This document shows positions 52,343-63,306 of a stretch of 64,000 nucleotides of DNA, in pieces (the first letter of the stretch is position 1; each line of letters opens with the position of its first letter). The notes under the pieces are model-generated. The model did no database searches and was not told the DNA's origin. It was given only the letters and a program-made list of their open reading frames with translations. Both the position numbers and the translations under genes were made by a program. The DNA comes from Rotaria sordida. Its lineage: Eukaryota; Rotifera; Eurotatoria; Philodinida; Philodinidae. Where the stretch lies: NCBI GenBank assembly GCA_905250125.1, contig CAJNOL010001096.1, positions 1 through 64,000 on the forward strand, in the 5' to 3' direction.

Positions 52343-54299
52343 ATGGCTACTAACATCAACATTCCATCACTTTTTACACTTCCAGTTGAATTAATCTATC
52401 GTATTTTAAACAATCTTGATAATCAAACTATTCTATTTTCATTTGGTAATGTTTGTAAACGATTTCAATCCATTATTAATACATATAATCAATATAAATT
52501 AAATTTTCAATCAGTATCTAAATTATGTTTCCATTCAATTTGTTATTTAATACATCCAGAAAATATTATTTCACTTACACTTTCAAATGATAATAAAACA
52601 CCAAATCAAATCAAATGTTTTTTTTCATTTTTTCAAATTCAACAATTTACTTGTTTACGTTCATTAACACTTATAGAAATCGATGAAAATGATTTTCATA
52701 ATATTTTTCCATTTAAAAATATTCTTATATCATTATCATTTACTTTTCGAAATAATATTCTTCAAAATTCAAAAACATTACAATTAATTTCTTCAATAAT
52801 ATCTAATAATAATCTTCGACATCTTGATTTTTTTTTATCATCGAGTAAAATCGATGATTTAATATGGCCTAATCAATGTTTACTTCAATCTCTCGTACTA
52901 TCTAATCGTATAAATTTCATACAATTCTCTACAATACTTTCCTATTCATTACAATTAAAAAAATTTGTATTACAAGATTGTATTATAGAAGATCTAACTG
53001 ATATTGATTCTTTAATTTCTTATCCACAATTAATTTCACTTACATTTGATGATAGTGAATTAAATGTCAATGAATGTGAATTAATATTATCTTTAACACC
53101 TTCATTAGAATATCTTCATATAGTTGGAGGAACAAATTTATCTAATGGTTTTTGTTGGGAAAAATTTATTCAAAAGAAATTATTAAAATTAAATAAATTT
53201 GAATTTGCTTTTTGTGGTACTACAGATGTTAGAGTTGAAGATTCAATTAATGTTGAATCATTGATAACTTCATTTCGAACACCATTTTGGATTGATAATA
53301 AACATTGGTTTGTTGTTTGTTATTATTTTAAAGATTCAGCTAATTATAGTATTTATTCATTACCAATTTGTAAATCAAAAGTAAGATTTTATCCTCATGA
53401 AGATAAAATTACATGTTCAACGTATTCAAATTTTTATAATGATGTTTCAATGACAGATAATGTACGTGAAATGCAATTAAATTTAACTGATTTAATGGCT
53501 CGTCATAATCAAGATGTAAAGGTATTTAAATGAATTTACAAAAACAAATTGACTTTCATAAGTCAAATGTTGTCTAATACACAACATTATTGAAGTCAGT
53601 GAATGTATATGATCAAAAGTATTCATCCACTGTCTAAAGACAGCGAATTAGATATTGAATAATAGAGAAAGATTGATAATGTTGATCATTTTTTTAATTT
53701 ATAGATAGCGAGTAGAGTTCAAAACATGGATGAGAATTTTGATTTTTAGATTCGATAAGAAAAAGATTTATCTTTAAATTATTTAAATAAATGTGACAAA
53801 TTATTATTTTTTTATATAGAATACATCAGCAAGTTATACTCTTTTTCGCAAACTGAACAAACTCTTGCTTTTTATTGATAATGAATGGCCCATTGGTTCA
53901 ATTGAATATCTCTCAACATTTATTGATTTATCATATATCGTTGAATTATTAATCAGTATTGATTTTGATTCAGAATCTGTTTCAAATAAACTTACTAATA
54001 TTACTCATTTACTTAAACAAACATTGAATTTACATACTTTGACAATTGATAGTTCATTAACAAGTGCAGAAAATATTTGTTTATTAGTACCTGATTATAT
54101 AAAACATTTACAAGTATCAGTTAAAAATATTGATGATACTAAATTAATTATTGAACAACTTAAACATTTATCGGGTGTCACATTTGAAACTTTGTATGAT
54201 ATAAAATGTTTATCACCAGAATTTGTGACATGGCTTATGGAAAAAAGAAATCAATCAACATATAGAAATGAAAACACGTTTCTTAGTATTTGGTTTTAA
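52343..54299 (+). CDS. F-box protein, two exons, paralogue of the 42348 gene
   Basis: Exons 52343-53521 and 53820-54299, with an intron of 298 nt (gtattt..tatatag). Phase closes to 552 aa. The F-box lies near residues 7-50 (LFTLPVELIYRILNNLDNQT, SFGNVCKRFQSII). Irregular leucine-rich repeats follow (QLISLTFDDSELNVNECELI, SLEYLHIVGG). The segment TSFRTPFWIDNKHWFVVCYY matches the equivalent region of the first F-box gene, and YSIYSLP matches its ITLYTLP. The role is inferred to be an SCF substrate receptor. AATAAA at 54358-54363. Without the intron the protein would stop shortly after residue 393. Retention of the frame across the junction, and the continuing LRR-like pattern (LTNITHLLKQTLNLHTLTID), support splicing. 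Confidence 0.85.
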
Positions 54300-56005
54300 C
54301 AATAATAGCAATTAGAAAACTTGAGAAGATATGTCATGTATCTGATACATAATCAGAAATAAATATATTTCTTTTAAATGAATTTTTAAGATAATACTTT
54401 AACAACTATTCGTTAATACAATTGATTAAGACTATATCTTTTCAGAATTTCGGTCAACGTCGTCTATTTTTAAACAACAAAAATATTTTCAATAGTAAGA
54501 GTTGAGTAATGTTCTACTAGCGTGACATGTAACCCTCGTAAATATTACATGCAAATTCCTACTGACATGAAGAAATTAACACTATCAGAAATCAGCTTAT
54601 TTTCTCTCTATTGTATGGAAAGATACTCTCTTGGGCAAAATCATTTATATTCGTCTAGACTATCATAACAGGCATTATTATATTTAATTCTACCACTACT
54701 CGTCCGTTAGTCTTTTGGTTATTTCTTTCTTGTATGATCGCAATACTTAATCACTGTTTTTCTTCGTATCATTCATACTAATTGATGAAACCAATATACA
54801 TTTAGTAGTTCTATTTCACAGAAATGTCTTTTTTATTCATTGCTTCTTGTCTATTTCAATATATTTATCTTCTTTTCAATCTACATTACTGTTGATCAGT
54901 CAACCTAGGTGCTCTCATGTTTATCCTTGTATATATATATACTTCTAAAAGAAAATTTTATGAACTGTAAGTAAAATCATCAACATTTTGGATTACACTA
55001 ATTGGTTATCCTTCTGATTCGTTGTATGGTGGAGACACATAAATCGATATTGAAATTTTTTGTACATGTTCATAATCACTCGATAACTTCTAAAGAGAAG
55101 TATTAATTACTTGAAATATTTCTTCAGTTATATCATGAACACAACAATCACAATTATGTACAAAAAGATACAATCAACGGTGATATCAATAATTCTATAG
55201 ATCTCGAGTAGTGCGCCAATACTGATAAGATTTTGACATGATGAACAAGTCGAATTGAATAGATAGGAATTTGATGATGTCTCATTCTGTGTCATCAACT
55301 GGACTTCACAAAAAAGGTCTCATTGAAAAAGATCGATTTGAAAACATCGCTGTCTATTACTACTCTGTGTCATCAAACTATGACATACAAATATTAACCA
55401 GAATGATAACCAGTACATGTTGTCTCAAAAGAAAAGAAAAAATGATAGTACATAAAATAAAGGCCAGTTGTTTTTCAAGCTTTTTTAAAACAAGTTCAAT
55501 GTAAGATTGAAACCTGCATATATCAATTATTCTGATGACATTAGCTGTTAAACTTTTCTATTTCCATTCTTTTTTCCTTTGCTCTTCATCATCTAACATT
55601 CCAAAAGCTTTTTTTCTAATTTTATTATCCCGAGAATCAACGATAAATCCTAATCACCTACTACAACTTTATTTTTCTATATTTTATGAAGATGTTATTT
55701 TTCATTCACACAGCTCTTCTCAAATGTCAAAAAGACGTTTCCATTTATTTGATTCAAAATTCTTATGAATCAATGATATCGAAAGAATATTTTATTGGTT
55801 CCTATTTTTTGTGTACTTGAGAACATGCTTCTTTTCTTTTTAATAAAAAATAACATTGATCTTCGACGGTATTTCTCAATAGAGAACAGCAACTTAAGAT
55901 TTCGTTAAACACTCTTGCTTAACAACTGAATACCTATTAACATGGTTAATATATTATTTGATTACAGATAAAGAAATAAGATTATCAATCAAGTATTTTA
56001 AATAT
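54300..56005. other. intergenic, no gene seen
   Basis: About 1.7 kb. The frames at 55271-55504 and 55535-55768 have no motif or partner exons. The interval is otherwise AT-rich and featureless. Confidence 0.4.
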
Positions 56006-56881
56006 TCAAGCCCATGCAATTGGAGCACCACGTGATTTAAGACGTCCTTCGTAAAAACCGATAAAAACACTATTAAAATGAGTTATAAATTGAGTAGACA
56101 TTTGACTAAAATCAACAGAACATTTATTTGTTCCATGTCGATACCAATGAGTATTAAAATTCAGAGTTGATTCTAAAAATATTTTAGGTACATTGTACGG
56201 TTTTTCTAATTCTTCGAGAAGACTATCTGGTGAAATTAATTGTTTAATAGTGGTTGCTTCGAGAAACAAATTAAGATGATCAATTGAATTAGATCGTTTA
56301 GGACTTAAAAAATGCACAAGATGTACCATTAAAACAACCATTTCTTTATGAAGTTGTTGTAGATCATTTTCATCTTTAATTGCTGAATCAATGTAATGTC
56401 CAGCAAAGTTTCGAACAAATCGAATAAGTTTATATACAATATTATCTGTATTAGTAAGAATATAATGATGATAATTAGATATTGGAAAAAATTCATGAGA
56501 AAATCGACATTTAGTGCCGTAAGTACATGAATGAGTGTACCAAAAAGGACAGATATTTGATTGACGATACGAAGTCTCGTGTTCATAGCGACATTGATTG
56601 CGGAGTTTAGGACAATCACCATTTTTTATCATTTGTATACATAGACGACGATCCCATAGTGCTATTTCCGAGTAAAGAATGCTTTTCGTTGTTTCATGAA
56701 TATAGATAAATAAGAGAAGACCTTTTTCAAGACGAGCAAAATTTACTCCTTTTGAAGTTTGTCGTGTTTTATAATAGTTATTTGCTTCCGAGATATTTGT
56801 ATTACATATAATATCTTGTTGAATAGATATTTCAGCAATCTTTTTTGATAATGTATCGATCTTGTCATTAGTCGAAGTCAT
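56006..56881 (-). CDS. protein with two CCCH zinc fingers
   Basis: Single coding exon of 291 aa from the ATG at 56881. The frame extends upstream to a TTG at 56920, but an acceptor-like ctag at 56892-56895 suggests a 5' non-coding intron there. Two tandem CCCH fingers are visible. Finger 1 has C81, C90, C97 and H101 (C-x8-C-x6-C-x3-H). Finger 2 has C111, C119, C125 and H129 (C-x7-C-x5-C-x3-H, CPFWYTHSCTYGTKCRFSHE). Fingers of this spacing usually bind RNA. An N-terminal helical segment (DTLSKKIAEISIQQ) precedes them. About 160 residues of helical, Leu/His-rich sequence of unknown fold follow, ending GRLKSRGAPIAWA. Probably an RNA-binding regulator of mRNA fate; the partner is unknown. The finger calls are secure. 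Confidence 0.8.
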   Translation of the reverse strand: MTSTNDKIDTLSKKIAEISIQQDIICNTNISEANNYYKTRQTSKGVNFARLEKGLLLFIYIHETTKSILYSEIALWDRRLCIQMIKNGDCPKLRNQCRYEHETSYRQSNICPFWYTHSCTYGTKCRFSHEFFPISNYHHYILTNTDNIVYKLIRFVRNFAGHYIDSAIKDENDLQQLHKEMVVLMVHLVHFLSPKRSNSIDHLNLFLEATTIKQLISPDSLLEELEKPYNVPKIFLESTLNFNTHWYRHGTNKCSVDFSQMSTQFITHFNSVFIGFYEGRLKSRGAPIAWA

Positions 56882-58060
56882 TTCAAGATGTCTAGAAGAA
56901 CAAATTATGTTATAGTTCAACGAATTCTCTCATGTTATTATTTTTTCTATATTTATTAAGGAACAGTACACAAATAATTACCTACCAGGTAAAACGAAAC
57001 TTTTTCTTTAGTGTATGGAAGCCATTTCGCGACACAGCGCACGTGGTACGATGGAGAGAAGAAAAAACAAGATAGAAGTTACTTGCAAGAGTAAGAAGAA
57101 AAAGTAAATATTTTCGTATTTGAGGTTTTTCTCAGTGAAAATGTCTTATTGTAGAGTCAAATGAATTGTTTGAATATAATAATTATTTCTTAGACTTTAC
57201 ACTAACTCACGAATATGAGTAGACTAATTATTATGCGATAATTACTTGTTATAGGTAAAAAAAATATAAATACATACACAAACGGATAAAGAAAATAGAA
57301 ACAAACAGTAACCATACATATAAACACGTAACCAAAGAACGAAAAACACAATAACACTTATCGATACAAAATGAATAGCTATGATTTTTTTCGAGTTGTC
57401 AAATAACTAGTTTACCATAACAAAAAAAACAGCGTTAATAAGCAAAAAAATTTGCTTTAGAGTGTTGAACGGCAGATTCATTTGAACGCTTCAAAATGAT
57501 AAGAGCTCGAAAGCTTGAGTACAGCAGTGAGTTGCATGGAAATAATATCATTATCTCATGAATGATTCGATTTGAACTGTTTTCGAAGTCAGTGGAACTG
57601 TTAATAGATTACTATTCACCGTACACTAAACGAAAATACTGAGAGATGTTCATTATTTCCTTCAATTGTCATTGTTAGTAGATCCTATTTATCAAGATTG
57701 CTGACTGTGAAAATTACTGTTGAAAGCTTTTCTGTTGACTCTCTAATAACATAGTTACTATTTGCATTAGTGCGTCCGATAGAAATACTAACATCATCAG
57801 CAGTTGTATACGACGCACCATAAAGAGTTTCATTCCCATCAGTAAGTAAAACAGTCATTCCAGTTCGCATGAAAAATTCATCAAACTAAACCATATAATA
57901 GTTGATGCCTTTATGAACTAAACAAATTTCGTATGCTATTAGATTTGAAAATGGTTAAAGAATGCCAGAAACTATTATAGTAGTCTTTTAAAGAAACTAA
58001 CTGATCATTGTAGAATTGAGATCAGTATCATAACAAGATGTTTTCGTAGCTTCACAATAC
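56882..58060. other. intergenic with one orphan exon
   Basis: AT-rich. Its only coding-like item is the minus-strand exon at 57685-57885, listed separately. Confidence 0.35.
57685..57885 (-). pseudogene. orphan terminal exon, unknown protein
   Basis: A minus-strand frame opens directly after an acceptor-like gtttag (57891-57886) and runs 66 codons to the stop at 57685-57687. Its composition is soluble and beta-like (MTVLLTDGNETLYGASYTTA, DDVSISIGRTNANSNYVI, STVIFTVSNLDK). No upstream exon was identified. An internal ATG (57870) could also start a 61-aa protein. Most likely a relic of a larger gene; the family is not recognised. Confidence 0.35.
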
Positions 58061-58690
58061 AGGGTGTTCCAAAAGTTCCTGAGAAAAGTAAATTTGAATA
58101 TCTCCATTATTTATCAAGTTTAATCAACTGATTTTTTTTCAAATGATAGGTACCAGTGTGAAGTTTTTTTGATACGAACAAGATTCATAAATACTGTTCA
58201 AAATTATTAGTTTTGTCTGATATACAAAAAACATCCGTTTTTCGGTTTCCAAAAAATTGCTAGGCTATGTTTCTTTTCTAATGCTTTAATTTCTTGCATT
58301 CTGTGTGACGTTTAGATCGATCAAATTCTTTGCTATTATTTCTATGCATTTCTTTTGGTATATCACTACAAAACGAAGACTAAAGGAGTCAAATCCGGCG
58401 ATCATGAAGTTCAAAAGATCGGTTCACCCGTTCGAGTTCATGAGTCATCGTTCGGAAACACAAAACGGTTTCATGAGCTTCGTGAATACCAAACTTGACA
58501 CTAATGATGACCTATTTAACGCGTTTCAAAATTTCTAAAACAAATGCTTTGAAACGCGTTCTTCTTATCGGCATTTCGAATTGTTAATTTTCATATCGGG
58601 GAAGCGCGTCAAACGGGTCGGCATTAACGCATTTTGCAAATGCGTTTTTTTCGCAGAAATTTACGCCATGGAAAGCTTCAGTTCATTTCA
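58061..58690 (-). mobile_element. decayed mariner-like transposase fragment
   Basis: The minus strand between about 58460 and 58330 reads, with stops, RTGEPIF.TS.SPDLTPLVF. This corresponds to the GxPxxWPxRSPDLTPLDFFLWG block around the last catalytic Asp of Tc1/mariner-type DDE transposases. The sequence cagggtgttccaaaagttcc at 58061-58080 looks like a mariner terminal repeat and lies on the expected 3' side. At least four in-frame stops make it non-functional. The left and right limits are approximate. Patches that are more GC-rich than the surroundings (58370-58480, 58590-58640) also fit an inserted element. Confidence 0.5.
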
Positions 58691-58749
58691 AAGGTAATTG
58701 TTCGAAGCTTCACACTGGAAATTGAGCAAGATCTTTTGGTTTTATTTTA

Positions 58750-58933
58750 GTACTATTGCATCTATCTCTCAGTATTCACTGGCAAAAATCAATGAAGAAC
58801 CCTTCAAATTCGATAAATTATCTTTTGCTACCACTCAAATTATTCTATCAGATGAGCCTCTCAAACAAATACAATCTCTAATTGATCTTTTTATATCAAC
58901 AAAAGAATACGCATTCGGTAACTCACTTCATAC
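58750..58933 (+). pseudogene. coding-like host segment interrupted by a hAT element
   Basis: An acceptor (tttattttag) ends at 58749. The frame then runs open (FKFDKLSFATTQIILSDEPL, IQSLIDLFISTKEYAFG) to the hAT insertion point. If the element and one copy of the 8-bp duplication are removed, the same frame continues from 60038 (TTRITMQENYLHS) to a stop at 60333-60335. A splice donor (ggtaact at 58917-58923) just before the insertion gives an alternative: the element may sit at the start of an intron. The family is not recognised. Confidence 0.35.
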
Positions 58934-60029
58934 CAGAGACCGTCATCAGGTCAGGGTTGCCCTGTTGCCCTGTACTGCCCTGACCTGTACTTCAGGGCAA
59001 ACTTCTTTTTTTGCCCTGTCCTGTTTGCCCTGCAGGGCGACCGAAGAAAAGTACAGGGCACGACAGGGCAAATTTTTTTTGCCCTGTTAATTTTTCACAT
59101 AAGTTTATTTGGAAGCCTTTTTCGAAGCTAAATGGAATCTTTCAGAACATCTATTATCGATGGAATTCCATCAACATCCATCAACCAGTGATGAACCTGT
59201 CTTTTCAATTGGTTTCATCAGAACTAATGAATTTGATACTCATTCTGATTTATCATTGTACAATACAGTTCCCCCCCCACTTCAGAAAAGTTTAACCAAG
59301 GTTATCACATCAAAAGTATTTAGAACACATAGAAAATAAATCGCAACCTCTTGGTAAGTAGCGATGAAAATCTGCAAATCGATAAAATGATAGCGTTCAG
59401 GCAATCACAATCTCTATGTTCATTGATAAATATCTGATTTTTCTGCAGTTATCTTGCTTATTCTTTGGATCCGTACAAGAGAAGTGAAGATACTTGATTA
59501 AAGCCAATTATTTTTTTTATAAAGAATAAACTCAAATGACATCATTTTCGCTCGATTATCGTGTAACTTTTGATTAATTATTTCGTTTTCTTTCACTGAT
59601 AAGATTTCAAAATTTTTTCTCATTAATCAAAAATATTTATCAATTTTTATTTTTTTAAATTAGTTATTCAATCTTAATCGACTAGAGAAATTTGAAAACA
59701 ATCTTGACAATTTAAAAAGACTAACATAGCATCTCAGCAGGATTATAATTATATAAAAACAGTATCGTTTTCATAGAATTTAAACGAACTTTTGATTGTT
59801 TCTACGCATGGATAATATTCTGTTGAAATGACTTAAACAAGGCATATATAATGAACACAAAACCCATTAGATTTATTCATCATGTCATAAATTCATCCTA
59901 TAGTTGAGATTCAATTTAAAGGCCCTCAGGGCGTCCTGTCCTGTACTGCCCTGCCCTCAGGGCAGGGCAAGGTATAACAGGGCAAAGGGCAGGACAGAAC
60001 ACAAAAAAAATGCCCTGTGACGGTCTCTG
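58934..60029. mobile_element. non-autonomous hAT transposon with 8-bp target duplication
   Basis: The element is 1096 bp. Its left end cagagaccgtca (58934-58945) is the exact inverse of its right end tgacggtctctg (60018-60029). It is flanked by the identical 8-bp direct repeats cttcatac at 58926-58933 and 60030-60037. The 8-bp duplication and a terminal repeat beginning CAG are hAT hallmarks. Both subterminal regions (about 58950-59090 and 59920-60017) are packed with GCCCTG/CAGGGC words in both orientations, giving nested palindromes. No transposase is recognisable inside; the only sizeable frame is at 59109-59339. Confidence 0.85.
59109..59339 (+). other. open frame inside the hAT element
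   Basis: 76 codons ending TAA at 59337-59339. Composition is protein-like (EAFFEAKWNLSEHLLSMEFH, SIGFIRTNEFDTHSDLSLYN) with a basic tail (SKVFRTHRK). It shows neither a BED finger nor a DDE/hAT dimerisation motif. It may be a remnant of a transposase-unrelated ORF, or host coding sequence captured by the element. Confidence 0.3.
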
Positions 60030-60037
60030 CTTCATAC

Positions 60038-61814
60038 AACTCGCATTACAATGCAAGAAAATTATCTGCATTCAAACTTCTTAACAGCAGTAGCGAAATT
60101 GAGGCATCACCTCAATCTAAAATGTACAATCAAACATCATCTGCTACATGTTATACTGGTCCCGATATGTATTACAATAACTGATTTGTATATTTATGAG
60201 AATGAAACATTTATTTATATGATTTCGAGAGTTTTTAATATATTCATACATACGAGAAGAAACTCTATAGACGCATCCTGTTTTACTCAACAATCAAAGT
60301 TGAATCGATCAATTTCGTGTGATAATTCATTTTAATTATTACGATCCTACTTTTTCGATACAAAATCTTTGAGTATTTCTCTCATTTTGTTGACTACTCT
60401 TCAATTGTTTATCTCACGTACTTCGAACTTATTCAAGCCGATATGATCTCGTCAAATGAAGAATAATGTTCTTGTTCTTGTTATATTCTGTTCTATAGCT
60501 TAACTAACTCGACGCTTCCACTAAAACTTAACTTATTGGCGTTGACTGATAAATTCAGTTATTGCTTTGTGTTGCATACTTAGAAAAATAAGCAAATAAG
60601 ACTTATATTATTATTTCCTTAACACATTCGACCCGATGTGAGCCACCGGTGACTCACGATAAAAAAACTGGATATATCCACTCTCTTATAACCAAATGAA
60701 CTGGTTTTTTCGTCGATGATAGAAGAAATGTTTAAAGTTTTTATTTATAAGAGAAACGTCAATGAACGCCGCGTTAAGCTTTATAATTGACTTCAAGAAG
60801 CAAAAGCAACTCTCTGCAATTTCGAAAAAATACAATCACATATGTGTTCTCAAAGTTACTTTTATAGATAAGTAAACCGTTGTAAATTCAGCAAGTTCTC
60901 ACAAATTAGGCTAATATTTCTTTCAAATTACAGAGGAACTTTTGTAATATAATAAGTTTTAAATAAAATTAAAGCAATTATAATGCAAAGTTGTCATGCA
61001 TGCACATAGTTTTTTCGAAATCTATGCAAAATCATCTTTCTTTCTTGAAGTAAATTATAACACCTTAACACGGCGTTTATTGACGTTTCTCTTATGAATA
61101 AAAACTTTAAACATTCCCCTATCATCGACGAAAAATCCAGATCATTTGGCTAAAAGAGAGTGAAAATATTCAGATTTTTTTGCCGTGAGCTATCGGCGGC
61201 TCACATCGGGTTGAATGTGTTAATGAAAATGAGTTTAGTGAAATTTTTATTTTATTTTATTAATAAACCATTCGTAGCCATTCTCATTTTGTGTCTTCCG
61301 TCAAGGACTCCTTTTTTTTCGTGTTAATCTTGCATAGAATGATTAAAACAAGTTAACTAGAAAGTCATGCTTCACTTTATTGGAATCGAAAAATATAGAG
61401 TGGTTTCAATTGAACCCAATACACATCATGAGGGAAACATTTATATTCGTCAGCTCCATATATTCTTTCCAAATACGCTCTAGATGGGCGTTCTCTTGTT
61501 TTTTTATATTATAAAAAAAAAAGATAATAATAAAACGTGTGCAATACAAGAGCAAGGAAGGTTGACAAGTATAGTGTAAAAGAAAAGCAAGAAAAAAGAA
61601 AAAAAAAGATTTACAACGTGCCACATACATTGTCGTCGAACGCCTTGAAAATTGCAAAACAGAAGAAAGAAAAAAAAGAGTCAACAGGAAAGTCATTCTT
61701 GATACATCAAACAGTAACTAAGTTATAGTGAGTCGACTAGCTAATTATTTGGTTTTATTCAAAATATTTTGTTGCTTTTTTGTTATCGTTTTTCAGATTT
61801 AGATTATTTAACTA
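60038..61814. other. intergenic, transposon-bearing
   Basis: Apart from the piggyBac-type MITE (60619-61223) and the possible continuation of the interrupted frame (60038-60335), nothing is supported. The frames at 61406-61696 and 61537-61728 are low-complexity, overlapping opposite-strand translations. Confidence 0.4.
60619..61223. mobile_element. piggyBac-type MITE with TTAA ends
   Basis: A 605-bp element bounded by TTAA on both sides, with inverted arms of about 160 bp (60619-60780 and 61063-61223). The left end ttaacacattcgacccgatg matches the complement of the right end catcgggttgaatgtgttaa with one difference. Agreement continues along most of the arm, for example through gagaaacgtcaatgaacgcc (60751-60770) and its partner at 61073-61093. 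The TTAA target and TTAACACATTCGACCC-type end are characteristic of piggyBac. No transposase is present. Confidence 0.8.
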
Positions 61815-63306
61815 ATGTCTTCTTGTTCACTTTCTTCTGGTCTTAGAAGCTTAATCACAAACACGACATCTCTCACTTTAGACGATTCACAGAATAGTTA
61901 TGATATTGTTATTCAATTTCATTCTGCTGAGGTTGATTTATTATTAATTTTATTTTATTCTACATTTTCTTCTTTCAGGATCTACCAAAGATGGATGTCA
62001 TCGGATATGCTGATCCATATTTTATAGCAAAAATTGATGATCAAATATCATTTACGTGAGTCTGATTTTTAATCTATTCAAGCAGATATATCAAACATAA
62101 TTAAAGAAAATCAAGCGAGAAACTTTTTCCAACCATACCTCTATTTTTGTAGAAAAAAAAGGATTAACATCCTAATACAATTAAGTAATATTAGAAAGTC
62201 ACACATTTCTTATAGTTAAATATATTTTGTCATGACATATAATTGTATTCTTATATTTTAGATCAACTATTCTATCAAATACGGCAACACCTAAATGGGA
62301 TAATGAAAAATGGATTGTTCGTAATATTCCATTGAATGCCAAACTTACAGTTACGATTTATGACAAAGATGATGAAAAAATTCTTGATGATTATATTGGT
62401 GAATTTGAGATTCTTAATCTAATTAATTATCATGCTCCACCAAAAGGTCATAAAATAATTGGTCCATTGAAGTATCACAGTGGTTATTTTCATTTATCTA
62501 TCCATTCAATGAAATCATCAGAACAAACAAAAGATCTACCTCCTTATACATTTGATGGTCCTTGTCGATATTCTCGTCATGATTCATTTGCTGTTGGTCG
62601 TTTAACTATGCTTAATGCTGATTGTGTTTATTCAACATGGAAAATAAACCTACGCAGAATATCAGCTTTTTTTAAACCTCATGAACAACAACATTGGAAT
62701 AGAAAATACAAAGCAGCACAAGCTATATTTGGCCATTCTCCCATATCAGTAGCATCACGAAATGCAATCAAATTAGCACATAAAGTACTTTATGGTCAAA
62801 CATTAAAACATAATGAAAATGGTCAATTAACTAATATTAATGATCTTTGGAAATTAGTTTTTTCAGATCCAACAACACAACATATTAAGCCATGTATTTA
62901 TACATATGTTATTGATGATAATACATGGCGTTTTAGTGAAACTGATGTTCAATTTTTTGCAGATTTGGCAAGTAAACATGCATTATTAGCTAATGGATCA
63001 GAATATGTTCGTTATGCTGGTGAATTTCATGCACGACCAAAATATGGATGGGATAAATGTGATGATGAATGGGAATTAGTATTTGATAATGGATCTGGTA
63101 CTTATGCTCCTAATTCTGATTTATTGATTAATTTAAAAGAATTATTTTTATTCAATTTTCCTGAATTAAATATTGTTACGTATGATTATAATGATCCAAG
63201 ATTGAAAGAAAGTGTGACAGAATTAAAACGTGCAATAGAAAAATATAAAAATAGTACAACAACAGTTCAACAGCTTGTTTTGAATTATTCTTCACATTCA
63301 GTTTAG
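61815..63306 (+). CDS. C2-domain protein with a conserved C-terminal domain of unknown function
   Basis: Three exons: 61815-61931, 61979-62055 and 62262-63306. Phases close to 412 aa. A C2 domain spans about residues 28-145. MDVIGYADPYF supplies D45 and D51, and YDKDDEKILDDYIGEF supplies D99, D101 and D107, so all five usual Ca2+-binding aspartates are visible; Ca2+-dependent membrane binding is expected. The C-terminal 265 residues form a separate globular region (YSRHDSFAVGRLTMLN, SEYVRYAGEFHARP, WELVFDNGSGTYAPNSDLL, LNIVTYDYNDPRLKES). This resembles, from memory, an uncharacterised C2-associated domain better known in fungi and amoebae. There is no signal peptide or TM segment. AATAAA at 63405-63410. 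The C2 call is secure; the biological role is unknown. Confidence 0.85.

Noticed and set aside
56329..56622. 97-aa minus-strand frame in a second frame
   Set aside because: Overlaps the CCCH coding exon in another frame; only the 291-aa frame carries zinc-finger motifs.
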